DNA from: CAZRHH01 sp964599885
Lineage (GTDB): Bacteria; Chloroflexota; Dehalococcoidia; DSTF01; JACRBR01
Length of the DNA: 8,406 bases
Assembly (NCBI GenBank): GCA_964599885.1
Contig: CAZRHH010000106.1
Location: 1-8,406 of the forward strand
Direction of reading: 5' to 3'
The translations under genes and the position numbers were made by a program. Of this stretch, positions 1 through 5,608 are shown piece after piece. Numbering within the stretch: position 1 is the first letter of the stretch; every line of letters starts with the position of its first letter. Under the pieces are notes generated by a model, which was not told the origin of the DNA, ran no database searches, and saw only the letters and a list, made by a program, of their open reading frames with translations.

Positions 1-657
1 GGCCCAGATCAGCGCTGGGACCGCGATGCGACGCGCGGGCGTCACGCGCACGAACGGATCCTCGCGTCGTTCCTGGCGCACGAGGCGGACATCCTCATCG
101 GCACGCAGATGCTGGCGAAGGGGCTCGATATGCCGTCGGTGACGGTCGTCGGCGTCGTTAACGCGGACATCGGGCTGCACTTGCCGGACTTCCGCGCGGG
201 CGAGCGGACGTTTCAATTGCTGACGCAGGTGGCGGGGCGCGCCGGCCGCGGTGAGCGGCCGGGGCGCGTGATCATCCAGACGTATCAACCGGAGCACTAC
301 GCGATCGACGCGGCGTCTCGGTACGACTACGAGGGCTTCGCGGCGGCGGAACTCGCGTCACGGGCGGAGCATCGTTATCCGCCGTTCGCGCGGCTCGTGC
401 GGATGACCTACGCGCACGTCAACGCGAAGGTCGCGCGCGAGGAGGCGACGCGGGTGCATCGCGCGATGTCACAGCGGCGGGCGGAGCAGGGTTCGGACAT
501 CGAGGTGCTGGGGCCGTCGCCGGCGTACGTGCCGCGCGTGCGCGGGCGGTGGCGCTGGCAGTTGCTGCTGCGCGGGCGCGATCCGGGGGCGCTGGTGCGT
601 GACTTTCTGTTGGCGCCGGGCTGGGCGGTGGATGTGGATCCGGCAACGTTGTTTTAG
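1..657 (+). CDS. priA: Primosomal protein N' (PriA helicase), C-terminal part, 5' truncated
   Basis: The reading frame is open from base 1 to a TAG at 655-657, giving the last 218 residues of a protein that starts outside the window. PriA is a 3'-5' superfamily 2 DNA helicase that recognises stalled forks and loads the primosome for replication restart. Seen in the fragment: ILIGTQMLAKGLDMP at residues 31-45 (helicase motif V region), then NADIGLHLPDFRAGERTFQL, and QVAGRAGRG at 76-84 (motif VI with its arginines). The C-terminal domain has the family's E-x-R-x-x-YPPF-x-x-L pattern near residues 122-132. The zinc-binding cysteines lie upstream, outside the window. An internal ATG at 109 is not a start, because conserved sequence continues upstream of it. 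CACAGA repeats begin 12 bases after the stop, and the next gene is convergent. The identification is secure. Confidence 0.95.
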   Translation, partial: GPDQRWDRDATRGRHAHERILASFLAHEADILIGTQMLAKGLDMPSVTVVGVVNADIGLHLPDFRAGERTFQLLTQVAGRAGRGERPGRVIIQTYQPEHYAIDAASRYDYEGFAAAELASRAEHRYPPFARLVRMTYAHVNAKVAREEATRVHRAMSQRRAEQGSDIEVLGPSPAYVPRVRGRWRWQLLLRGRDPGALVRDFLLAPGWAVDVDPATLF

Positions 658-669
658 CGGGTTCTTGTC

Positions 670-734
670 CACAGATGTCACAGATTTCACGGATGGGATG
701 AGCGGGGAACCACAGAGGCACAGAGGCACAGAGG
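670..734. repeat. Two CACAGA-type short tandem arrays
   Basis: The first array (670-696) has three 9-bp units, CACAGATGT, CACAGATTT and CACGGATGG. The second (711-734) has three identical 8-bp units, CACAGAGG. Both lie in the 205-base spacer between the convergent ends of priA and rluD, starting 12 bases after the priA stop. Related arrays occur at 3204-3221 and 5182-5206, so this is a dispersed family. I recall similar CACAGA-type intergenic repeats from other bacterial genomes; their function is unknown to me. Confidence 0.85.
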
Positions 735-764
735 CCATTGGTCGAGGCGTTTCAGGCGGAGAAT

Positions 765-851
765 ATGGAGATGATGCTTCGTGCGCGGCCGGAGGGGACG
801 GATCTGAAGGTTCGTGCCTACAGTTGTGTGTTCTGGATGAGCGAGCTTTGA
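765..851 (+). CDS. Possible small ORF of 28 residues in the priA-rluD spacer
   Basis: A short frame runs from ATG 765 to TGA 849-851 in the convergent spacer. Its product begins MEMMLRARPEG and ends YSCVFWMSEL, a composition that looks protein-like. The frame stays open upstream through a TTG at 738 into the CACAGA repeat. GGAG at 758-761 sits only three bases before the ATG, which is closer than usual for a ribosome binding site. It could be a genuine small protein, a remnant of a decayed gene, or chance in GC-rich DNA where stops are rare. I do not recognise the product. Confidence 0.18.
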   Translation: MEMMLRARPEGTDLKVRAYSCVFWMSEL

Positions 852-862
852 AGTGTGCGATT

Positions 863-1777
863 CTACTCGATGCGGTCGCGCGCGGCGGCACGCAACGCCA
901 CCAGCGCCGCCGCGAGGTCCGCGGCCAGCGGCGCTTCGAGTTCTACGCGATCGTTGGTACGCGGGTGGGTGAAGACGATGCGTTGGGCGTGGAGGAACTG
1001 ACGGGCGACGAGCGGCGACGGTTTGCCGTAGACGCGGTCACCGACGATCGGGTGGCCGATGGCGGCGAGGTGGACGCGGATCTGGTGCGTGCGGCCGGTT
1101 TTCGGGCGGGCTTCGACGAGCGACGAGCCGCTGAAGCGCTCGATGACGGTGTATGCGGTGACGGACTCGCGGCCGCCTTCGATGACGGCCATGCGTTCGC
1201 GGCGGCGCGGGTCGCGGGCGAGGGGCGCGTCGATGACGCCTTCGGCCGGTTTCGGTGTGCCTTCGACGAGCGCGAGGTACGTCTTTTCGATCGTGCGGTT
1301 CTTGAGTTGCTTCGCGAGGCCGTTGTGGGCGGCGTCGTTCTTGGCGATGAGGATGACGCCCGACGTGTCGCGGTCGAGGCGGTGGACGATGCCGGGGCGC
1401 ATGACGCCGCCGATGCCGGAAAGGTCGTCGCTGTGAGCGAGCACGGCGTTGACGAGCGTCGACGACGGGTGGCCGGGGGCGGGGTGTACCGTCATGCGCG
1501 GCGGCTTGTTGACGGCGATGATGTCGCTGTCTTCAAAGATCACCTCGAGCGCGATCGCTTCCGGTTGCGCCGTGGCGGGCGCCGGAGGAGGGACGTCGAC
1601 GCTCACGCGCTGGCCGGGTTCGAGGCGGAGGGCGGGCTTGGCGCGCTGGCCGGCGACGGCAACGCGGCCGTCATCGATGAGGCGATGCACGTAAGAGCGA
1701 GTGAGTTCGGGCAGCATCCGCGTCACGAAGACGTCGAGGCGCTCGCCGGCGACATCGACGACGAGTTCAGTCGTCAC
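863..1777 (-). CDS. rluD: RluA/RluD-family 23S rRNA pseudouridine synthase
   Basis: The product is 304 residues, a normal size for RluD-type enzymes, which isomerise specific uridines in 23S rRNA to pseudouridine. An N-terminal S4-like RNA-binding domain (about 1-64, with RLDVFVTRMLPELTRSYVHR) precedes the catalytic domain. The catalytic motif is GIVHRLDRDTSG, with the nucleophile Asp135. Further family blocks are AVNKPPRMTVHP (88-99), RPKTGRTHQIRVHL (224-237) and GHPIVGDRVYG (241-251). The frame is open upstream to an ATG at 1960, but that extension reads serine/proline-rich sequence antisense-free in a second frame through lspA and lacks family similarity. I therefore place the start at GTG 1777, just before the S4 domain. 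It overlaps the end of lspA by 11 bases, implying co-translation. No clear Shine-Dalgarno is visible. Assignment to RluD rather than another RluA-family member rests on length, the S4 domain and the lspA neighbour. Confidence 0.92.
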   Translation of the reverse strand: MTTELVVDVAGERLDVFVTRMLPELTRSYVHRLIDDGRVAVAGQRAKPALRLEPGQRVSVDVPPPAPATAQPEAIALEVIFEDSDIIAVNKPPRMTVHPAPGHPSSTLVNAVLAHSDDLSGIGGVMRPGIVHRLDRDTSGVILIAKNDAAHNGLAKQLKNRTIEKTYLALVEGTPKPAEGVIDAPLARDPRRRERMAVIEGGRESVTAYTVIERFSGSSLVEARPKTGRTHQIRVHLAAIGHPIVGDRVYGKPSPLVARQFLHAQRIVFTHPRTNDRVELEAPLAADLAAALVALRAAARDRIE

Positions 1778-2372
1778 CGGCGGCCGATTCTGGTACGGAT
1801 GGTGCTTCTGGTGGGCGCTTCTTGTCGGGGCGGTCGAATTCCTGCAGCACGAAGAAGAGCAGCACGGCCGTGATGCTGATGGAGATGCTGGCGTCGGCGA
1901 TGTTGAAGGTCGGGAAGCCGCCGACATCGATGAAGTCGGTGACCTCGCCCATGCGGACACGGTCGATGAAGTTGCCGATGGCTCCGCCGAGCTGCATGCC
2001 GAGCGCCAGGCGGATGATGCCGTGATCCATCGGCGGGAAGACGTAGTAGAGGATGATGGCGCCGAGGCCGAGGAGGCTGGTGATGATGAGGAAGAACGTC
2101 TGCCCTTGCAGGATGCCGAAGGCGGCGCCGCTGTTGACGACGTGGATGATCCGGATGAATTGGTCGCTGTTGTCCGGCCACGTCTCGCCGAGACGGAGAT
2201 TCGAGCGGACGAGCCACTTCGTGAACTGATCGGCGGCGACGATGCCCGCCGCGAGCGCGAAAAACAGGAGGTCGTTGCGCCAGCGGGCGCGGATGCGGTC
2301 GCCCAGTGAGGGTGATGTGCTAGGCGGCGGGCCCTCGTTTGGGGGTTGGTCGATCACGTTTGAGGATAGCAC
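1767..2372 (-). CDS. lspA: Lipoprotein signal peptidase (signal peptidase II)
   Basis: LspA is the inner-membrane aspartyl protease that removes signal peptides from diacylglyceryl-modified prolipoproteins. The 201-residue product shows four hydrophobic segments near residues 34-54, 92-112, 119-136 and 161-179. It carries both catalytic blocks: GGAIGNFIDRV with Asp137, and FPTFNIADASI with Asp160. ADQFTKWLV after the first helix is also typical. The N-terminus is proline-rich and longer than usual. The start is uncertain: GTG 2372 gives 201 residues, while an in-frame GTG at 2357 gives 196 and lies five bases after a TATCCT hexamer that could be a -10 box. Neither has a Shine-Dalgarno. It is first in an lspA-rluD pair. 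Its upstream spacer, shared with the divergent thioredoxin-like gene, is filled with heptad repeats. Confidence 0.95.
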   Translation of the reverse strand: MLSSNVIDQPPNEGPPPSTSPSLGDRIRARWRNDLLFFALAAGIVAADQFTKWLVRSNLRLGETWPDNSDQFIRIIHVVNSGAAFGILQGQTFFLIITSLLGLGAIILYYVFPPMDHGIIRLALGMQLGGAIGNFIDRVRMGEVTDFIDVGGFPTFNIADASISISITAVLLFFVLQEFDRPDKKRPPEAPSVPESAAGDD

Positions 2373-2379
2373 CTTCGTT

Positions 2380-2458
2380 GGAAGCGGGAGGCGGGAAGCG
2401 GGAAGCGGGAGGCGGAAGCGGGATGGGGTTCGAAGTGGGACGTCGGAAGTCGGAGGGT
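2380..2458 (+). repeat. Heptad tandem arrays GGARGCG and GGAAGTC
   Basis: From 2380 to about 2427 there are seven imperfect 7-bp units of GGAAGCG and GGAGGCG, one of them a base short, ending in GGATGGG. A second array at 2438-2458 reads GGACGTC, GGAAGTC, GGAGGGT and is preceded by a degenerate CGAAGTG. The stretch is strongly purine-rich on the + strand and lies between the divergent starts of lspA and the thioredoxin-like gene. Other 7-bp arrays occur at 5213-5233, 5576-5603, 6898-6922 and, within cca, 8108-8132. Confidence 0.9.
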
Positions 2459-2580
2459 TCAGTGTGGAGGCGGTCTAGCGAGAGCAGAGAGCATAGAACA
2501 GACGACGAGGGTTGACGGGATTCGGGGATTCGTGGGGCACTGTAGATGTTACACTGCGCTTCTAAGACGAAATGCATCGA

Positions 2581-2586
2581 GAGGAG
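2581..2586 (+). promoter_or_regulatory. Shine-Dalgarno GAGGAG of the thioredoxin-like gene
   Basis: GAGGAG lies six bases before ATG 2593 and decides that start over an in-frame ATG at 2572, which would overlap and precede the site. Confidence 0.75.
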
Positions 2587-2592
2587 CACGCG

Positions 2593-3195
2593 ATGGTGCA
2601 GCAGAAGGAAAGCGTCGTCACGCCGGAGCGGTTTGCGCAGGGCATGACATATCCGGACTACGTCGCTTCCGTCGAGCGCAATCAGAAGCGATTCAACGAG
2701 AACTACGAGGCGATGGCGGTCTCGGCCGACGACGTTGTGGCGTTCAAGGAGCTGATGGCGCGGCCGAACGGGCCGGCGAAGATGCTTGTGATCGGCGAGG
2801 ACTGGTGCCCGGACGTGTTTCGCGGGGCGCCGGTGTTCGCGCGGCTTGCCGAGGCGACGGGCATCGAGATGCGCTTTATGCCGCGCGACGCGAACAAGGA
2901 CGTGATGGCGGAGTTCCTCGCGGGCGGTGAGTTCGAGTCAATCCCGGTGGCGGTGTTTTACACGAAGGACCACGAGTACATCGCGCACTGGATCGAACGG
3001 CCGGAGATGGCGAACGCGCAGATGAAGGACATCGCGCCGATGTACGCGCGGCTGCGCAAGCCGGATCAGACGCCGGAAGAGCAGGCCGCAGCGAAGCAGG
3101 AGTACATCGACTTCCAGAACGGGCCGATCTGGGGCGGCTGGCGGCAGGAGACGGTGAAGGAAGTGATCCGGCTGCTGGACGACAAGACTGGTTGA
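2593..3195 (+). CDS. Thioredoxin-fold family protein with a single cysteine (WCPDV)
   Basis: The product is 200 residues. The region AKMLVIGEDWCPDVFRGAPVF (starting near 62) matches a thioredoxin beta strand and active-site helix. The usual CxxC is reduced to one cysteine, Cys72 in WCPDV, and it is the only cysteine in the protein. ESIPVAVF (116-123) supplies the cis-proline loop (Pro118) typical of the fold. The pattern resembles the Thioredoxin_9 type of family, whose members often have WCxD motifs. With one cysteine a classical dithiol disulfide exchange is unlikely; monothiol chemistry, a mixed disulfide with a low-molecular-weight thiol, or a non-redox role remain possible. The C-terminal third (EEQAAAKQEYIDFQNGPIWG) is charged and family-specific. 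The start is fixed by GAGGAG. No signal peptide or membrane segment is visible, so it is probably cytoplasmic. It stands alone on its strand and is followed by a terminator-like hairpin. Confidence 0.85.
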   Translation: MVQQKESVVTPERFAQGMTYPDYVASVERNQKRFNENYEAMAVSADDVVAFKELMARPNGPAKMLVIGEDWCPDVFRGAPVFARLAEATGIEMRFMPRDANKDVMAEFLAGGEFESIPVAVFYTKDHEYIAHWIERPEMANAQMKDIAPMYARLRKPDQTPEEQAAAKQEYIDFQNGPIWGGWRQETVKEVIRLLDDKTG

Positions 3196-3203
3196 GGTTT
3201 TTC

Positions 3204-3221
3204 CACAGATTTCACAGATGA
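3204..3221. repeat. CACAGA repeat, two 9-bp units
   Basis: CACAGATTT and CACAGATGA follow the thioredoxin-like gene's stop by eight bases. They match the 9-bp units after priA (670-696), which also start about a dozen bases past a stop codon. Confidence 0.8.
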
Positions 3222-3230
3222 GGTGGATGG

Positions 3231-3250
3231 GGGCGCTTCGGGCGCCCTTT
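3231..3250 (+). terminator. Probable intrinsic terminator of the thioredoxin-like gene
   Basis: GGGCGC (3231-3236), a five-base loop TTCGG and GCGCCC (3242-3247) form a six-pair GC stem followed by TTTCT. It lies 35 bases after the stop codon. The T-tract is short, so efficiency is uncertain. Confidence 0.6.
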
Positions 3251-3332
3251 CTGCGTATCCGGTGTTGGGTGTGGTTGGAACCAGCTGAAGGCGGTGTTCG
3301 GCGGTTGATGCGCGTGCGCGATTTGATGGCAC

Positions 3333-3380
3333 ATCCGTGCGGCGGAGTCCGGCGGAGCTAAAGCTCCGCGGCTACGTCCG
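3333..3380 (+). repeat. CGGAGC-hairpin element, copy A
   Basis: The core is GTCCGGCGGAGC, a TAAA loop, then GCTCCGCGGCTACG. CGGAGC and GCTCCG make a six-pair stem with a four-base loop. The upstream flank (ATCCGTG, then GGCGGA) is shared with copies at 3631, 7029 and 7106, so the element is about 45 bp long. Confidence 0.85.
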
Positions 3381-3467
3381 CTCCGGAACGCGAGAGCAGT
3401 GGCTGCGAGTCGGGCGCATCGCGGCGAACGCTGTTACGTCGTGGTCGTGCCGTGTTGGGCCGACGAC

Positions 3468-3485
3468 GGCATAGCAAGCTATGCC
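3468..3485. repeat. Perfect inverted repeat GGCATAGCAAGCTATGCC
   Basis: Eight-base arms GGCATAGC and GCTATGCC flank AA, giving a tight hairpin inside the gene-free spacer. No T-run follows on the + strand and no gene ends immediately beside it. It may be another dispersed repeat or a relic, but I see only one copy in the window. Confidence 0.6.
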
Positions 3486-3534
3486 GCCACAGTTGGTGAT
3501 GGCGGATTCGTGTGCGAGTACGTGTTGCGACCGG

Positions 3535-3554
3535 GGGCCCGGCAAGCGGGGCCC
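3535..3554. repeat. GC-rich inverted repeat around GGGCCC
   Basis: GGGCCCGGCAAGCGGGGCCC can pair CCCG with CGGG across a GCAAG loop and extend with GGG/CCC past one bulged G. It is 50 bases from the hairpin at 3468-3485 and shares the GCAAG loop with it, so the two may belong together. Confidence 0.5.
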
Positions 3555-3630
3555 TACCGCGATCGAAAGTCGAAGTCGCATCGTCGGTTTGACGTTCGGG
3601 GGACTACGCGTGCGCGCGGCTTGATGCCGC

Positions 3631-3678
3631 ATCCGCGAGCGGCGTCCGGCGGAGCTGAAGCTCCGCGGCTACGGCCGG
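3631..3678 (+). repeat. CGGAGC-hairpin element, copy B
   Basis: This copy has the core GTCCGGCGGAGC-TGAA-GCTCCGCGGCTACG, differing from copy A by one base in the loop, and shares the upstream GATG-x-C-x-CATCCG flank. It lies about 30 bases beyond the histidine phosphatase stop on the minus strand, so its hairpin could form in the 3' end of that transcript. Confidence 0.85.
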
Positions 3679-3706
3679 ACGAGTGCGTTCGCGAAGCCGT
3701 GCTTCC

Positions 3707-4297
3707 TCACGCGGTGAAAGGGAGGACGAGCTCTCGTTTCGGGGAGTCGAGATCGAGGCAGGCGTAGCCGGGCATGGGGATGGTGCGCCAGAAGTCGAAC
3801 GGCGACTCCATCTCGATCATCGTCATCAGGTACGACGTAAGGATGCGGCCGTGCGAGACGATCGCAGCCGGGAACGCGCCCGCTTCGACGAGCGCGACGC
3901 CGTCGGCGAAGCGCTGCGCGGCGGCTTCGGCGCTTTCGGCGGTGCGCTGCTCGATCAGCGGGTCGAGGTGAATCTTTCGTTCGGGCGTCGTGCCTTCAAG
4001 GACCGAGCGTACGAGCATGTTGAACTCGTCGGCGTTGCTGATCCACTCCGGGATGCGCAGCTCGCCGAAGGCGTCGACGACGTTGACGTTGAGCCCGAGC
4101 GCGTCGCCGATGACCAGCGCGGTGCCGCGCGTCTTCGGTTCGTTGCTGGTGTAAAGCGCTTCGAGACCCCAGGCCTCGGCTGTGCCGGCGACCACCTGCG
4201 CCTCCTGGACGCCGCGTTCGGAGAGCGTCCACTCGCGCGCGGGCAGTTCGGGCCGGATGGTCGGCGTGGCGTGACGGATCAGGTAGAGCAGGCGCAT
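3707..4297 (-). CDS. Histidine phosphatase family protein
   Basis: The 196-residue product belongs to the phosphoglycerate mutase-like histidine phosphatase superfamily, in which a histidine is transiently phosphorylated. The N-terminal block LIRHATPTIRPE has the catalytic RH pair at Arg8-His9, with RHA in place of the common RHG. TSNEPKTRGTALVIG (50-64) matches the helix after the first strand; a lysine (Lys55) stands where many members carry arginine. The second catalytic histidine is His149 in AAIVSHGRILTSYL. The substrate cannot be inferred; members include phosphoglycerate mutases, cobalamin-pathway phosphatases and small-molecule phosphatases. The frame extends upstream without a stop to 4918, but that portion is the other-frame reading of the membrane gene. 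The start ATG 4297 overlaps the upstream gene's TGA as TGATG, so the two are almost certainly co-translated. Confidence 0.9.
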   Translation of the reverse strand: MRLLYLIRHATPTIRPELPAREWTLSERGVQEAQVVAGTAEAWGLEALYTSNEPKTRGTALVIGDALGLNVNVVDAFGELRIPEWISNADEFNMLVRSVLEGTTPERKIHLDPLIEQRTAESAEAAAQRFADGVALVEAGAFPAAIVSHGRILTSYLMTMIEMESPFDFWRTIPMPGYACLDLDSPKRELVLPFTA

Positions 4298-5148
4298 CAG
4301 ACGGGCACCCCGGTGAGGAACATCAGGCCGCGGGCGAGCACTTCGCCGACGAGCACAGCGCCCACGGCGATGTAGAGCAGGCCGGTCGCGGACATCATCG
4401 CCATGTCGTTGTTGGGGTAGCCCTTGCTCGACACGTGCGACATCCATGTCAGCGCGGCGGGGAAGATCAGCCCGATGACGATGCGCAGCCAGAACGCCGG
4501 GTTCGTGCCGAGATCGCTCGAACCGAGGAACGCCGTCGCGTCCGGCGTCTCGCGGGGGTCGATGAAGACGTTGATCGTGAGCAGCACGGCCTGGAGGAAG
4601 ATGGCGCCGAGCAGGAGGAGCGTCATCTGCTCGAGCGGCTCGCGTGGCAGCCGCGGCGTGACGAGATACCAGTGTCCGAGCGTCATCGCCAGCACGACGG
4701 CGCCGACGGCGAGCGTGCCGGCGCCGATGCTGAGCAGCACGCCGGCATAGCCCCACGTCGGAATCGCGACGTAGAGCGAGACGAGCGCCACGAGCGCGAT
4801 GCCCATGGCGCTGGCGGCGACCCCGGCGTACATCGCGGGGCGCTTCTGCTCCTGAAAGACGTACCAGGTGTACGGCAACGTCGTCGCGAGAAAGACGAAC
4901 GAACCCGCGCGCACCCATTCGAAGAGGCCGTTTTCAAGCCGGTAGCCGCCGATGACGGAGTTGGGGTCGAGCGCGAGGGCGTTGAGGCCGAGGACGACGG
5001 CGCCGGTCGAGACCATCGCGGCGCAAAACTTCACGAAGCTCTCGGCGACGCCGCCGCGCCAGTCGGCGAACACGCAGACAATGAGCGATCCGACGCAGAA
5101 CTCAAGCAGAACGATGTAGGACGTATAGGGGAGCGCGTCGAGGTTCAT
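4297..5148 (-). CDS. Polytopic membrane protein of unknown function, about eight helices
   Basis: I do not recognise this 283-residue protein. Hydrophobic segments lie near residues 10-29, 37-60, 81-98, 105-129, 135-162, 172-195, 218-238 and 249-278, consistent with eight transmembrane helices and no cleavable signal peptide. Notable conserved-looking patches are TLGHWYLVTPRLPREPL (156-172), WMSHVSSKGYPNND (235-248) and ATGLLYIAVGAVLVGEVLAR (254-273). His159 and His238 sit at or near helix ends and could bind heme or metal, but that is speculation. The general appearance recalls anchor subunits of the NrfD/DmsC type without enough similarity to assign it. It is the first gene of a two-gene unit with the histidine phosphatase (TGATG junction). 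The start ATG 5148 lacks a Shine-Dalgarno; TACCAT eight bases upstream might be a -10 box of a leaderless transcript. Confidence 0.85.
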   Translation of the reverse strand: MNLDALPYTSYIVLLEFCVGSLIVCVFADWRGGVAESFVKFCAAMVSTGAVVLGLNALALDPNSVIGGYRLENGLFEWVRAGSFVFLATTLPYTWYVFQEQKRPAMYAGVAASAMGIALVALVSLYVAIPTWGYAGVLLSIGAGTLAVGAVVLAMTLGHWYLVTPRLPREPLEQMTLLLLGAIFLQAVLLTINVFIDPRETPDATAFLGSSDLGTNPAFWLRIVIGLIFPAALTWMSHVSSKGYPNNDMAMMSATGLLYIAVGAVLVGEVLARGLMFLTGVPV

Positions 5149-5181
5149 GCGGTGTCATGGTAACGGCCCGTTCAGGTTTAC

Positions 5182-5206
5182 CACAGAGTCACAGAGCCCA
5201 CAGAGG
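5182..5206. repeat. CACAGA repeat, three units
   Basis: CACAGAGT, CACAGAGCC and CACAGAGG resemble the 8-bp units at 711-734. This copy is upstream of a gene start (membrane protein) rather than after a stop. Confidence 0.8.
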
Positions 5207-5212
5207 TTGTAG

Positions 5213-5233
5213 GAAAGCGGGAAGCGGGAGGCC
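5213..5233 (+). repeat. Short heptad array GAAAGCG-GGAAGCG-GGAGGCC
   Basis: Three 7-bp units match the GGARGCG variant at 2380-2427 and lie seven bases after the CACAGA array. Confidence 0.7.
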
Positions 5234-5321
5234 CCAGCGACACGTTCGGCTTGGAGATCGTGCTGTGTCTACGCACAATTGCCGGGCAAACGATGCAGGC
5301 GACCGGGGCTACTTGCCTGTC

Positions 5322-5363
5322 AATCCGGACGTAGCTGCGTAGCTTTAGCTGCGCCTCGCCGGA
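5322..5363 (-). repeat. Divergent inverted copy of the CGGAGC-hairpin element
   Basis: Read on the minus strand it shows GTCCGGCG, then GCAGCTAAAGCTACGC and AGCTACGTCCGG, the same order of blocks as copies A and B. The central stem is altered, with extra bases and AGCT repeated. It is the only copy on this strand in the window. Confidence 0.55.
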
Positions 5364-5376
5364 CATGCATAGGCTC

Positions 5377-5570
5377 GAAAATTACCAAACGAACTCCGGA
5401 CAGCGAAAATGACGAAACGAACTCCGGATAGTGAAAATTACCAAACGAACTCCGGACAGTGAAAATTACCAAACGAACTCCGGACAGTGAAAATTACCAA
5501 ACGAACTCCGAACAGTGAAAATTACGAAACGAACTCTGAACCGTGAAAATTACCAAACGAACTCTGCCCG
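5377..5570. repeat. 28-bp tandem array, six full units plus a partial seventh
   Basis: Full units start at 5377, 5405, 5433, 5461, 5489 and 5517, with a partial unit at 5545. Each begins GAAAATTACCAAACGAAC and ends CGGACAGT, with small variations. Units 3 and 4 are identical, unit 2 has GACGAAA instead of TACCAAA, unit 6 has TACGAAA and ends differently, and unit 7 stops matching after CTCTG. The consensus is 43 percent GC, well below the surroundings. There are no spacers between units, so it is not a CRISPR array. It lies downstream of the uracil-DNA glycosylase stop. Because 28 is not a multiple of three, it would not encode a regular peptide repeat. Confidence 0.95.
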
Positions 5571-5575
5571 GCTCG

Positions 5576-5603
5576 ACCAGACACCAGACACCGATCACCG
5601 GTC
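5576..5603 (-). repeat. Heptad array of the GGTGTCT type
   Basis: On the + strand the units are ACCAGAC, ACCAGAC, ACCGATC and ACCGGTC; on the minus strand they read GGTGATC, GGTGTCT, GGTGTCT, GGT. It sits within five bases of the glycosylase stop codon (5609-5611) and abuts the 28-bp array. It has the same 7-bp period and leading GG as the other arrays but a different sequence, and here the G-rich strand is the minus strand. Confidence 0.75.
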
Positions 5604-5608
5604 CACCA

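Larger units (their letters stand above)
3251..3706. other. Gene-free, repeat-rich spacer between convergent genes
   Basis: No convincing gene is present in about 450 bases between the terminator-like hairpin and the end of the histidine phosphatase gene. It holds two direct copies of the CGGAGCTGAAGCTCCG element (3333-3380, 3631-3678), two other hairpins (3468-3485, 3535-3554), and a small inverted repeat GAAGC-CGT-GCTTC at 3693-3705 directly beyond the phosphatase stop. I see nothing further in 3251-3332 or 3555-3630. Confidence 0.7.
5149..5608. other. Gene-free spacer packed with four repeat families
   Basis: The 460 bases between the membrane protein start and the glycosylase stop contain no credible gene. 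In order they hold a CACAGA array (5182-5206), a heptad array (5213-5233), an inverted copy of the CGGAGC-type element (5322-5363), the 28-bp tandem array (5377-5570) and a second heptad array (5576-5603). Bases 5234-5321 contain nothing I can identify. Any promoter for the membrane protein must lie near 5157-5190. Confidence 0.75.

Noticed and set aside
599..1873. Long + strand frame opposite rluD
   Set aside because: It is antisense to a clear RluD-family gene, and its product is arginine/aspartate-rich without any recognisable motif. GC-rich codon usage leaves stop-free shadow frames.
1778..1960. Upstream extension of the rluD frame to ATG 1960
   Set aside because: The extra 61 residues are serine/proline/cysteine-rich and overlap lspA in another frame. 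The family domain begins right after GTG 1777.
2512..2555. Promoter for the thioredoxin-like gene from TTGACG (2512) and TACACT (2550)
   Set aside because: The spacing of 32 bases is far too long for one promoter, and neither box has a partner at 16-18 bases.
3333..3678. A small mobile element bounded by copies A and B
   Set aside because: The two copies are direct repeats, but no transposase or target-site duplication is visible between or beside them. The same element also occurs singly and clustered elsewhere.
3399..3767. + strand frame in the repeat-rich spacer
   Set aside because: It runs through hairpin elements and into the antisense of the phosphatase gene, and its product shows no protein-like features.
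4298..4918. Upstream extension of the histidine phosphatase frame
   Set aside because: The 207 extra residues are arginine-rich shadow translation of the membrane protein gene. The RHA block begins at ATG 4297.
5377..5570. CRISPR array
   Set aside because: The repeats are directly contiguous with no unique spacers, and no cas gene is in the window.
5377..5570. Replication origin iterons
   Set aside because: Units of 28 bp are longer than usual iterons, and there is no rep, dnaA or DnaA-box cluster nearby. The low GC alone is not enough.
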